Below, in pieces: positions 20,946 through 32,701 of a stretch of 64,000 nt of DNA. The position numbers were made by a program, and so were the translations under genes. Under the pieces are notes generated by a model. The model was not told the origin of the DNA. It was given only the letters and a program-made list of their open reading frames with translations, and did no database searches. The stretch covers positions 1,132,001-1,196,000 of the forward strand of contig NC_133526.1 of assembly GCF_048544455.1 (NCBI RefSeq), given 5' to 3'. The DNA is from Silene latifolia (Eukaryota; Streptophyta; Magnoliopsida; Caryophyllales; Caryophyllaceae). The first letter of the stretch is position 1. Each line of letters starts with the position of its first letter.

Positions 20946-23189
20946 ACAAACTAAATTGAATTCCCCCTTTTCGAACCCTAATTCCCGCGAAACCATAATC
21001 CAATCGAATTCCCAAATCTTCCAAGAACATCATAATTCAACAAAATTCCGGTATATGTTCGATCGCATTGTAAGTGCCCCACATTATTCCAGTAACAGTG
21101 ATTAATATTACGAAGGTATAATCACAAAATTATTCATTAACCTAATTTTTGTTGTTATAAGTGAATTCATTGATTAAATCCGTATGATTCTTCTTTATTA
21201 AACATGTTAATATTGTTGAAGTAGTTAGTAGGGATTGATTTTAATTTTTTGATTGCTAGAAATTGTATTATGATACTGTGATTATCGTGAAAATAAGCTT
21301 AAATTATTAAGTATCTTAATTGTTGGTAGAAATTGTGTTTATTGGAGTAAATTACTGATCATATTGTGGAATTGGCGTTTTTAAATAAGCTTACTATACA
21401 AATTCTTATTTAAGACGGTTGTAAATGTTTTATCGGATCCAAAGCAGCTCATATATCCGGTTAGTAATGAACATTATAATTATAATGCTAGAAATATGTT
21501 AAGAGAAGCTCAAGAAAAGAAATGGAATCAATATTAAGAGAAGCTCTGTTTAGTAAAGTCTCTTGATCATTATTTCAGTTTCTCGCGGAGCATACCATGG
21601 TATCTGAAGGGCTACTGGCTATAGAGGGTATGGAGGGTTGAATGTAGTCATGCTTGCTAATCTAAATACAACACAACGACTACTTTCGGAGCATAGGTAG
21701 TGAAACTTGCATCATGTTGGGGGTAGCAACGCAAGTCCCACATTGAGGAGACTTGCCTTGTTTATACGAGACCCTCTACTCCATTAGTATGAGATCTTTT
21801 TGGAAGGAGCCCAAAAATAAATCGGGCTTGGAAAATTTCCAGTCATAATTGACTCAAAAAAAAATATATCCTACTTTTTGATAAAAGATGTACGGAGCTA
21901 ATATTTGTGAGGTTGAGACATTTTTGTGACTCGATCTTCCTTGTGGTGGGGGTGGGGTGCTGGTGGCTTGCAGCCTTGCAGGGGCGGTCGACGGTCGTCC
22001 CACTGTATAATGGAACAATACGCCTTTTTTTCTCTTTTCTTTCTAATTTACCCTATACAATTAGTAACCCCCCCTACCGGTAAATCCTGGTTCCACCATT
22101 GATTTGGAGCCTGTTAAAATTAATGTTAGTTGTATGCTTAATATTATAAATGATACGTAGTATAACAGATGTATTCAAGATATTCAGTTAGAACTTAAGA
22201 AATATTGCAGCAAAATACACTAGTGTTTCCTAATGCACTCAGCCTTTCTGAGAATTACATGCAGGAGATTGCAACATTGGAACATGGGCTCCTTTCGTTC
22301 ACTTCAAGCTTATTCCGATAAACTGATCAACAAACCAAGTCCCCTACTCCTTCCAAGTAGGAGTACCTATGAATCAGTAAGTATACAAAAGCTCTATACT
22401 CTTTCAAAATGTCAATAACGGTTTGCATTAGTTTGACAGTCGTTGATTGAATTGGATCTTCCAACAAAATGATCTATGCAACTAATCATCATGCTGATCA
22501 TGACAACCTCTCGAGTTATAAATATTATGCGTTCAACTTGGACTTATGCCGTCAACTTGACAGTGTTAATCTTGTAAGCATGATAGAATGATCTTTAGAA
22601 ACCAGATTTGTTTGTTCATTTGACAAATCTCTAAAGTTGTAATCATCAGTTAGTGAATAACTAACATTATTTGAGTAGCGTTGTAGTAGTGAACGATCGC
22701 CAACGTGAACATCTTAGGGGGAAAGCAGTTATTCTTGCTTTCATCGTGTTTGTCAGTTTTAGGGCACATGATAAGTTATGGAGGTCTTGATAAAATCCAT
22801 AAGTGCATAGCATTGATAGTCAGCGCGTAGCCAAAAATAGTATTTGTATGGGGTTATTTTAGCTCTGCTAACAATTATTCCCTTTTATTACGGGGTCTTG
22901 AAGCTGTATATTTTTCGAGCAAGGCAAAATACCTGATGTAAAATATTCTTTAAGGTGGCTACGCTTTGTTGATAGTTGATTGTGCAGAGTCCATTCTGTG
23001 TGTAATTGTTCAATGGTGTTAAATATGCTGAGAGTCCTTTCTGATGTTTTCAAGTCTTTTATGGCATTTATGCCAGTACTTTGTCTTGAGTTGGATAAGA
23101 GCATTTGTTATTTAGCACGTATTTATGTATTGCATATAATGTGGCTGGACCATTCAACTAAGAATTCTGGCGAGCGTAGTGAGACACGG
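20946..23189 (+). other. Possible 5' leader and exon upstream of the GAUT relic; otherwise nothing clear
   Basis: CGAACCCTAATTCCC with an A/C-rich leader to about 21065 and a GTAAGT donor looks like the start of a plant gene. A coding-like block at 22267-22378 follows a GCAG acceptor and ends at a GTAAGT donor; read from its ATG it begins MGSFRSLQAYSDKLINKP. It could be a lost 5' exon of the GAUT relic or an unrelated fragment. I see no other coding signal here. Confidence 0.3.
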
Positions 23190-26100
23190 AGGATTACAAA
23201 TGACGGGTGAAACAGAGGTGATAAAAGCGAAGGCATACTTGAGCTTTTACGGTATTAGATGCCCATATCAGGCTTGGGGCCCCAAGACCTGACATTGCCT
23301 TGAGTTTGCATTTGCCTTTGTCACTTTGCCTTAGTTATATATTTTATGGGACACTTTAGGTATATTTATAATTATAGGATTATGGGGCCCCCATGTAAGA
23401 GGGCTGCATAGGGAGGCCAAGATAGGTATGACTATGAGTATACTTTTTTACCTCAGGCAACACTCATTTAGTGAAAGAGTGAGGCTCTGTATAAGATAAG
23501 GGAACACGCATGGGTTGAAGCTAGAAGAGATTCAGACTTACCGATAAGGTAATCATTACTGGTCTATGATCGAGTTTGGTTGTGGACTATGCTTCTGGGA
23601 AACCTTTTTTCATCAATCTGTTTTTACCAAAGCTTCCTTTCCATTGTTACTAATATAAACTGCCAGGCTTATGATGGAGTCTACACTCTCAAAAGCTACT
23701 CGTGCATAACCTGATTGCTCTAACATGGTAACTGAACTACGATATATAACGCACAACGTTGAAGAGCAAGTGCAATCTCAAAAAAGACAGGCAGCGTTTC
23801 TTAGTGACCTTGCTGGAAGAACCACTCCCAAAGGTCTTCACTGCCTTTCTGTGAGACTCACTTGAGTATTTCACATTTCAGTCCGAGCAGCTAACATTCC
23901 CGACGAACAAAATAATTACAACTGTATTTTATGTCACTGTGTTGTCTTCTCTGGCAATGTCTTAGCTGCAGTGGTCGTGAATTCCAATGTCAAATACCCT
24001 AGTAAAGTAGTAACGGCCTCCCTTTCGACTTGTATTTTTTGGTTATAGATTTAAACACCTGTCTTTTCACAACCCCAAATCTATACTTTATTCGCTTCTT
24101 CTTTTAGTTAAGTTTGTGCCTACGAAGGTCTAGAGTTTTCGATGCTTCTGTCGTTGTTGGCTTTGTTTGCACTCCTTTTGGCTATACGATTCTTCTGTAG
24201 GGTTGCATTTGAACCTGAATTTGATATTTTGCTCTCTTTTTGTGGAGCTTCCAATTGAGAATTGTCTTTAGTCTATAATGTGCTAGTGTGTAGCTAGTAT
24301 CTATCCTTCTTTTGTTTGTTACTGAAGCTAGTTTTTTTTGGCTTATAATGTCAATAAAGCTAACATTTAGCCTTAAATGTACAACTTCCTTTTTGTTTTT
24401 GTTATTGTTGTTGTTTTCTTCTTCTTCCTTTTTCTTTTCCCTAGTTGTTGAAACGAAAGCGGCTCGTTCTACCGACACTCTCTAGAGTCTAGACAGTGAT
24501 TTTGTTAAAATAGCAATAACTTAAAAGCAGGGATGTCGTGTTTTAATATATTTCACTCTTTACCCGGTGTCTTCGAAAAAGCTTACTTTAGTCTTCAGGC
24601 TCAGCTCTAGGTTTTCCAGTTGTATGTTAGGGTTTAGCCTTTCTGGTGTCTTATGCTCAGTTTAGGTTGGGTTTCTCAGTAACAGTGATGTCAGTAAGTT
24701 ATGCGTTTCATTCACTGAATCACACTGATGATACTGCTGTTTTTATTATACCTGACTAAAAGATCTTCGATCCAAGGAAGATGATTAATAAGTGGCGTTA
24801 TATTCCGATAGTTTCCTCAACCTTTTTACTGAAACTGCTGATTTTCAAGTATGTAATGGGACCATATTACCTGCACTTAAAATTCAGAATGTGATTTAGA
24901 TGCCTTCACATTATTGCAGCAGCCTGAGGCCTGAGAGAACTGTGTTCATGTGGTGACCGATACTCCAAACTCCGCTGCAATTTTTGTTAAATGATCCTCC
25001 AGGAAAAGCGACCATCCATTGTGACATGATTTCAAGAGTTGTCCACATATGAATCAGTACCGGAGTTGGGCAGTCTCTGGGGTCCCCATATGAAGGGAAA
25101 GATCAACGAAGTGGTGAAACACACAAACAGGAAGAGTCGTCCTATAGGAGGATGAATTTGTTTGACCTACAGTGGAGGCGTCATGATCTGACTTTTAGCT
25201 ATCGTAGATTTGTCTTGACTCTTGAGGGTACGCTAAACTCTCCTTCAATTCCTGTTTATTTTTCCATGTTTTTCATATTATTTATTGTTGTGTTCTCTTT
25301 GTATGTTTTCACTTTCACTGATGTGGACTGTGGAGTATACTGACTGTTGCAATATAGCCTCCTCATTATTTATTCTTTTTGAAAGTAGCTCACATTTTAT
25401 TGGATTTGGAATATGATGAACTGAAACAAAATCTCACTCAACTTTTTGCACGTCTTATATTGTAAAGTAGTGGCCGGTCGATCCAATATTAGACGGAATT
25501 TTTACTATAAGGCATAAGCTATCTAGAAACCTGTTATGAAGACTTTTTACACGGTGACGTGAGGCAGTAGGCATGATTGGTAATGTTTTTTCAAGTTACT
25601 AGTACTTTATCGATTTTTCAGTTACCTGCATGGTTTCCGATCGTACATTTTTTATTGTCCTCAACCTTTTCCCTTTTGGAAAGTCCAGTCCAGTGGACTC
25701 GATCCCCCTATCGGAAGGACCTGTACACCAGATTAGCATGTGATTGGGATTACTTAGTACTGCTATCGATTTTCTAGTTTTTTTTTTTCCTCTGTAGTGT
25801 GCACCAAAGTGATTGAAGTTCTTTTTACTTATTTGTCTATTTGTCTATTAGGGGTATATTTCTCGCAGTTGCTTGAATTCATCATTTACGCACAGCTTCT
25901 CTATATGTACTTATATGGTTGCAGGAATGCAGGGTCATGAAAAGCCTCTTTGTAAGACAGGAACTTTGCCTTTAGGGTGGGTTATATTTTTTAATCGGAC
26001 AATCGCGTTGGACCCACAAATCCACAATGACGATTTCTTGAGTTAGGCTTGACTCGGAAATCACAACCGATCAAATTGAACAGGGAGCAATCAGCCAGTC

Positions 26101-26215
26101 ATTCATTATGACGGAATCATAAAACTGTGGTTGGATATCGGGATTAAGAAGTACAAGGGATGTCATGTTTGCTCATCCTTACTTGCAACAATGCACGCAA
26201 CAGTGTTTGTTTGAG
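23190..26215 (+). pseudogene. Galacturonosyltransferase (GAUT, GT8) pseudogene, unprocessed
   Basis: Intact GAUTs are Golgi type II membrane enzymes that add galacturonate in pectin synthesis. Pieces in family order: VIKAKAYLSF (23220-23250); HLVKE, then EARRDSDLP (23460-23545); LSKATRA..PDCSNMV, QKRQAAFLSDLAGRT and PKGLHCLSVRLT (23667-23862); VVFSGNVLAAVVVNSNV (23940-23992); VVTDTPNSAA and LNDPPGKATI (24950-25030); MNLFDLQWRRHDLTFSYRRF (25152-25211); GTLPLGWVIFF (25955-25990); VIHYDGIIKLWLDIGIKKYK (26100-26157); HPYLQQC (26174-26194). Stops lie at 23713 (TAA) and 23862 (TGA); small frameshifts occur near 23480, 24955 and 26050. The catalytic-centre stretch with the family LFLDDDxVVQ motif is missing between about 25040 and 25152. 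One intron (donor 23549, acceptor 23666) still splices in phase, so this is a decayed gene copy, not a retrocopy. Confidence 0.85.
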
Positions 26216-26834
26216 ACGGGAATCAGACATTTAGTTGCCAGCTTCGCCACCTTCGCCATCTTCCTACAAATGAGTTCATTCTTTCTTTCGTCTGTCCATA
26301 GAAACATTCTCCTTTTGGTTATTCCGAGCCTAACATTCTTAGCTGATCCGAGCTGGTTTATAGGAGTAATGAGGAAAGAATGAGAATTTAAGCGGATTCT
26401 TCTAGTGATAGTTGTTCTACTTGTATCTATAACTCGTTCAGGTCTTCAGGAGCCCTAATGTATAAGCTATGAACCGCGAACCACGAATACTTCTTTTTAA
26501 GTTGCATTTTTTATGTGGTGTAAAATGAGTTTATCAATAGTATCTGATCGGATAAGTATCCGTGTGTAATTTTCGGCTTTTGGATACACAACGTCACATA
26601 ATCTTATTTCAACTATTGTATAGTACTCCGTATTACACAAATAAGTAGTAGATACCCTCATTAATGTAGCAGATGACGTGGTACACCCGGTGTACCCAAG
26701 AATTTTTCGTAAATAAGTGTAAACAAAATAAAATAATGTAGTATATAATTGAAGTAGTCTTAATTAGTCATCTGGAAACATCCGACCTCATTATTCCAAT
26801 ATTCCTCCATTTGCGAGACCCTTAAGGATCACGG
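26216..26834. other. Intergenic, nothing recognised
   Basis: AT-rich sequence after the GAUT relic, without coding or repeat signals that I can support. Confidence 0.5.
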
Positions 26835-27425
26835 CTACTGATTTTGCACCCAGAATCGATCAAAGTAGATGCAATTGGCACAATTTTTCCGGTCGCAAGT
26901 CAAACAAGTCCGGATACTTGCAATCTTGTGAGAAAGGTTTTTCGGCCATGGATAATCAAGCCTAAAAAGCGCAACTTCATCAGGAATAAAGATATTGTGC
27001 GTCATATCGAGATAGGATAGATTCTTAAGGCCATCGAGTATCATAGATATCCCTGTAAAAGAGAAATAAAAAGCCGGAATACCCAAACGATCCAGGAGAG
27101 GAAAACCTTCAGCAATCACTGATGCTATATTATTTGCGAGCCAGACCCGAATGTCATGCCTTCCAAATAAGGTCAGCGTATGAACTGATTTGCAGCACAT
27201 GGCCAGATCCACAACCATGGCGTGATGAAGATGTGCACGTTCCAAATTCCTCCAATATCGAAACATTACACCACTGATGTTAAGGTAGCGCATCTCATAA
27301 ATTAGCGGGTATAATTTTTCATCAGACGAGCTCAACTTAGCCGGAGAAACAACACTTTTCAGCGCAGGCAACCTACCACCAACATTCACAATAATGAATT
27401 TTTTTCGAAAACGGGCATTTTTCAC
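26835..27425 (-). pseudogene. F-box/LRR-type protein, C-terminal fragment
   Basis: A 196-codon frame reads as leucine-rich repeats of plant F-box/LRR proteins of the SKIP19/FBL23 kind. Seen: LYPLIYEMRYLNISG, CCKSVHTLTLFGRHDI, FPLLDRLGIPAF, LKNLSYLDMTHNIFIPDE, and a Cys-rich end CLTCDRKNCANCIYF. Intact relatives use an N-terminal F-box to join SCF ubiquitin ligases. No F-box is present, and just upstream on the minus strand (beyond 27430) the sequence becomes LTR-like. I infer a gene cut by insertion or a captured fragment. It is not clear that the first ATG is a true start. Confidence 0.6.
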
Positions 27426-27429
27426 AAAT

Positions 27430-28895
27430 TAATTATCAAATTGGGTCGACTTTCAAATTTATTACCCAAAATGGGTCAACGTCATCACCGAACCTAGGCT
27501 CGGATCCAAGTCGCCAAGTCGTTCAACGACTATACCCAAAGTTTCACTTAATAGACAACCAAACATGATGTTTGCCTTTTAGAGCAAGTCGCCACCCGAA
27601 CTGGCGATCAAGACTGAAGTCGCCAAGCACCTAGGCGACTGGGCGAGGACTGCAAAGCGCTTTGCAAAAATTGATCCGCACTCGAAAACGCTAGGTGGGC
27701 TGGCGATTTTTTTTGCAAGTCAAAGCCCAAGAATGAAAACGCCAGGTGGGCTGGCGATCAAAATGAAAATGCAAGCAAAGTCATTGTGCAAGTCAAAGCC
27801 CAATAATTCAAGTCCAAAATGTGGTGGAAAATTTGGATGCTAAAGAAGAGCTTAAGATGCCAAAATACTTAAGATGCCCTCCTTAATGCTCTTAATCGCA
27901 CTCATAAACAAGGCATTTAAGCACCAACTTTGGATACCTTGAGCATTAACTAGAGGATTAAAGTTGCCCGAGCTATGACATCATGTCCCCGATCGGGGTT
28001 GGCACCCTTTAGTCACATCCGTTACCTCCTTGTTTTCCTATAAATAGGAGGCTTATGCTACGACTTCAGAAACCAATTTCTTACATATATTTTTATTCCA
28101 AAATTCTCTCTAAATATTAGTAGTTTAGTTTAGTTTAGTTTAGCTTATATTAGTTTGTTACAACATTTCTATTATCAAGTTCAAGATTTATTCCAAGTTA
28201 TTCCCAAGTTATTTCCATTTGCAATTGTTCTTCTATTTCCATTCAAGGTAAATCTATCTTTATTTTAATTATGTTTATCATTTCAATTGTCATTAGTTTA
28301 GTTTACATTTACATTATGTTAGAGTAGTTTCTTTTGTTTAGGAAATGAAGGGAGCCATGCATAAAAAGTATTTGTAACATGATAAACTAGGATAATATAA
28401 TATTGTCTAATTGTTTCTATCACATGTTTGCATCGTCACGTTTAATATTTGTTTAAAGGTCTTATTCATCGATTAAGTTTGTTCATTCGTTCTAAAGTCG
28501 AGAGGCACGAAATTGAATTAGACTAAGCATGTGTAGTAGGACGACCTAGTCATTGACGAGAGTTTCTCTACGACCCGGTCTATGGTTGACACTAATGCCG
28601 TAAGGTGGGTGTCTCTAAACCTAAACAATTAACGTTTCATCAAGTCCTATGTTTACTTTAAGCATTTACATAATTTACATGTGTGACCCGACTTCCCTAG
28701 ACTCCTTTTATCATATAGTTTATTATTTTCTAATCATCAAACCAACCAACAAACCAATTCAATCGATAATCTACCAAGGTAAAATTCAATCCATAACAAT
28801 TAATTAATAACTCCCATCTCCTTTGGGTTCGACCCCTAAGTATTACATTCATTTGTTGCCTAGGGTATAAATTTTATCTTTGTATAGGTACGCGA
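27430..28895 (+). mobile_element. LTR-element remnant: LTR plus leader, no coding region
   Basis: A GC-richer start with repeated AGGTGGGCTGGCGAT and CAAGTCAAAGCCCAA is followed by a TATA box (CCTATAAATAGG, 28037-28048). A T-rich transcript-start region with a (TTTAG)n run (28124-28143) comes next, then a leader ending near TTTGGGTTCGACCCC and TAGGTACGCGATAAG. That leader recalls plant Ty3/gypsy elements such as Athila. It meets the minus-strand gypsy protease near 28895-28910. It is broken, with only one end preserved. Confidence 0.45.
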
Positions 28896-29154
28896 TAAGT
28901 CTATCATCTACCCCTCCAACCAACATGGATACATCCCTATACAACTTGACACATGACACCGACTCCCCAGAAGGTATAAACACATCATCTTTTATAAGCT
29001 CAAACTCCCCCAAACCCATAGACAAAGCATGGCCTCTAGACACAAAAGAGTGTGTTGCCCCAGAGTCAAACAAAATAAAAGACGGTGTATTATGAACAAA
29101 AAAGGTACCGGTAACCACATGAGCATCGTTCTCAGCTTCCTGCTTGCCTATCAT
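28896..29154 (-). pseudogene. Protease segment of the minus-strand gypsy element (fossil)
   Basis: An aspartic protease active-site motif, FDSGATHSFVS, is followed by LGEFELIKDDVFIPSGE, the usual start of plant gypsy protease. It is cut by the junction with the neighbouring element. Confidence 0.8.
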
Positions 29155-29416
29155 GAACAGCTTGCCGCTGCTTTTCTGACCTCCATCCTGGACCGAGGTG
29201 TTAGAAGTACTCGGCTTGGCTGCCGAATTTTGGGTGACAAAGTTATTCGGGCGCTGGTAAGATCCTCCACTGTTGCGGTTAAAACTGCCATTGTTATTCT
29301 GCCCTCCACGATTACCCCACGACCCAGATGGCCTGTTGCTAGCAAAACTCTGACTTGGACCCTGAGAGAAACTCCCTTGATAAGCTCCTGAGGCTCCTCC
29401 AGCTCAGGCACTCGTA

Positions 29417-30333
29417 CAGTCATGCCTCTTGTGGCCTATGCCACCACAGTTGAAGCACGTAAGGTTCGTGTTGCCACTCGCGCTCCGTCCACCACCCCTA
29501 CCCCATGCTCGCGATCCTCCAGAGAACCCAGCACCTCCTGAAAAAGTCCTTGCCTGACCAAAGTTGTCCTTCTTGTTACCCGACTAGTTGTTATTCCTAC
29601 TCTCTACTTTCCTCTTCGCCGCAACGGTTCTTTCTGTAGCTTCCTTGGATAGATCAACTAACCTCTCTGCTTGTCCAGCCCTCAAGTACACATCTTTCAG
29701 ATTGGTGATAACCCCAGCTGGTAACCGGTTCATGATCTTGGGTGCCAACCCCCTTTCAAAACGAAAAGCCAAACCCCTTCGCTCTAGCTGCATGTCTTCC
29801 GCATAGCGAGATAACTCAAGGAACCGGTGATAGTACTCGATGACCGTCATATCCTTAGTCATGGTAAAGGAATCGAACTCATATCTCATCTTGCGACGGA
29901 TATGCTCCGGCACAAACTGCTCCCTCATAGCGCTCTTCAAACCCGACCACAGTATATTACCGAGACCCTCACCCTGGTAGAAAACTCTGGCGTCTTCTTT
30001 GACATTCTGCCACCATACTGCGACCTCACCCCTTAGGTAGTACACTTCCTGCTCAACAGCCAACTCTGGCGGACACTTCACTACCTCAAGGAGACTCTCC
30101 ATCTCACGGTGCCAGTTATCGAGCAACTTTGGTTCCCCGACGCCCTCATAAGTAGGTGGGTTAAAGCGGGCGATGATAGTGCTCAGGTGGGTAGCATCTA
30201 CCGGTTTCTCTGCCCCCTTACCCACGTTCTTAAGAGCCTTAAGAAGCGCCTCTTGCTGCTCGATCATACGGGCTACCTCATCTGTGGACATCTCAGATGC
30301 TTGGGTATACGCGGCTGACCTCTTTGGCGACAT
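29417..30333 (-). pseudogene. Gag with CCHC zinc knuckle, minus-strand gypsy element (fossil)
   Basis: The gag start MSPKRSAAYTQASEM leads to a retrotransposon gag domain with FNPPTYEGVGEPKLLDNW, VAVWWQNVKE, REQFVPEHIRRKMRYEF and MTVIEYYHRFLELSRYA. A C-x2-C-x4-H-x4-C knuckle (CFNCGGIGHKRHDC) lies at 29417-29458. This would be the capsid/nucleocapsid protein of the element. The copy as a whole is a fossil. Confidence 0.85.
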
Positions 30334-30416
30334 TTTGAGCTGATAAGAAGCAGGGAAACGTAAGCACAAAAGCATACGGCTCAAAATATAGACGATCCTC
30401 CGCCAAAGAAGCACTC

Positions 30417-30672
30417 GGCCGAGTATGGTGATATACTCGGTCGAGTATGGATTACTCGGTCGAGTATCACTAATACTCGGTCGAGTAATCCACTCCAGTA
30501 GCCAACGTCAAAACACAAAAATCATACTCGGTCGAGTATGAACAGTACTCGGTCGAGTAAACACAACGAGTAGCTACTGCTACGCATACTCAAACAAAAC
30601 TCGTTCGAGTGCTTAGTTACTCGGCCGAGTACTCCCTACTTGGTCGAGTACCTGCCCTGCTCGGCCGAGCCA
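30417..30672. repeat. Cluster of about ten near-palindromes CTCGGYCGAG in the gypsy leader
   Basis: About ten copies of TACTCGGTCGAGTA or a close variant lie in 256 bases just upstream of gag. Each is an inverted repeat with a 2-base centre. Five more copies lie in the LTR of the same element at 33883-34002. Confidence 0.9.
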
Positions 30673-30765
30673 GGCTAAAACGAGCTACAACTATATATAA
30701 ACGTATTCTACACATGCCTTTCTATCCAAGGATAAATACAATACATCACCAATTGAAGAGTCTAT

Positions 30766-32325
30766 TGATCCAAAATACTCAAGAGGGGCGGGGGGGGGGG
30801 GGATTGAGGATTTAAAACTTTTGAAAGCTTTTTCGATTATGCGTATGTAATTGATTATTTAAAGTTTATTGATTAAACTTTAACTAATCAACTAGTGAAT
30901 GAAAAACGAAATAAACAAACGAACGAAAGAAAGAAGAGACACACAGATTTTGAAGTGGTTCAGTTTCACAAGTCGAAACCTACGTCTACTATTCTCGATT
31001 AATAAATTTAGTACCTTTCTACAGATTACAAATTTACTAACCCAACTCGTACAACTAACTCTAGCTGTAACTCAATGAGTATCGTTAAATACTCGAGTGA
31101 CTAACTTACGCTAATAAGAAAGCACTAATGATTCTTGCAAAGGTTCACGTTAATGAACAAGTAAGAAATCAACTAAGCATTATTATCTTATAACGATATC
31201 AATAAGAACGAGTATACGAGTTTAAAACACACGACCTTTCAAAAATAACAAAAACGTTTTTCTGCTTTAAAACACACGTTTTGCTTTGTAAAAATAAGAT
31301 CAATTTTTATGCTTAAGGTCTCTACTTTAAATGTAGTAAAGAGCAAAGTATTTATAGGGAGAAAAGAATAAGGCAACTCGATTTCTAAAAACCCTAATGG
31401 CCGAATATAGGAGATATGTTAACAAATCATATCTTCTATTATTTCTTTCCTAAAAAGCCTTAAAAGATAATAAAGAATATTCCAAAAGATAGAATATAAT
31501 TTATTCAAATATTATCTTTACTATAAATTCTAAATATGATAAGATTTCCTAAAATAAGAATATCTCTTATCATAAACAAATATATTAAGCAAGATATATA
31601 AGATATGTAAGGATATTATTATAGAATAAAATCTTTACCAAATACACCTTAGGTTACACGAGATATCACGGCTCATATGCCTCATGACTCGTGCAAACCC
31701 TAGCTCAATATATGGGTTAGAATTTAGGTTTTAAGATAGGCTTTGTTAAAACCCTAATTAGTAGCATGGTCCAACTCATAAGTTGGCCCAAAACAACTAC
31801 TAGTCAACGTTCAACATAAAACCGAACTTCGCACTAAACCGAGCTTTATTAAATAAATACTTTTATCAAAACATTTAAAATAAACTTTAAAACAATTTTG
31901 AAACATTATATGTCGTGTATAATAAACTCAGCATCTCAATGTTATAGTAGGAGAGCTATAACATTGAGCTCTTTTACTAGTAATGTTATAGCTGCAAAGC
32001 TATAACTTTACCAATTCAAGAAACTCATTCTTGATTATCATTACAAGATAATCACTTATACTATTCTAATCTTCAAGGAGATCTTCGAGTATAGGCTACG
32101 TCATCATCCAAGCTTCAATAATCTTTAGATGGACTTTGTCTTCACATAAATCTTGAATGAATTTTTACATCGTTTGATCTTGAATAGAGGCTTGACTATT
32201 GTATACTTCCATCACACTTTCCTTTGTTGCTTGTATTAAATAAGTTGAATCTATAATACTTAGACAAACGATTACGCGCAACAAGTATATAAATTATAAA
32301 GCACCTTGACATCATCAAAACATAA
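30766..32325 (-). mobile_element. Copia-like LTR inserted in the gypsy leader
   Basis: The left end TGATCCAAAATACTCAAGAG is followed by a long G run. The segment also has TTTTGAAGTGGTTCAGTTTC with CCTACGTC, and ends near GACATCATCAAAACA. These are features I associate with LTRs of several plant Copia elements, read in reverse. The right border and target duplication are not certain, and no Copia coding region is present. It is most simply a solo or partial LTR that split the gypsy leader, so it is younger than that element. Confidence 0.45.
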
Positions 32326-32686
32326 ACATATAAGCTATATGGTTCAACACCAATCTTAAAAGCAATGTAATAAACACGTAACATACAAACATATTCTATA
32401 CTAAAATCCAAAGTTAACAAATCTCGTCACATTTTCACATACTACCGCATTCCACCTCTTCTATCACATTATTCAACCATGCAAGTTTCCAAGTACCACA
32501 CACATTCATTGACTTAATATACAACAATTTTCCCCCTGGTGACCGGTTTGAGATCGTAAGGGCCTTAATGCGACTTTGGGACGTCTCCCAAGTCTTTGCG
32601 GTAGCTCCAAACAACTCTCTCCGGGTTCATTTTATTTAGACTCCCTAAGTTCATTGGTTTCATTAGTTTTAGGTGCCAGAATCGTC

Positions 32687-32700
32687 GCTCTGATATCACT
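32687..32700 (-). other. Primer-binding site of the minus-strand gypsy element
   Basis: On the minus strand GTGATATCAGAGC follows the LTR end directly. It matches the common plant initiator-tRNA-Met site TGGTATCAGAGC except for about one base. Confidence 0.75.
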
Positions 32701-32701
32701 T

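Noticed and set aside
21057-21072. Start codon MFDRI as the first exon of a gene
   Set aside because: Joining its donor to the next plausible acceptor (22266) gives an early stop, so it is not a supported coding start.
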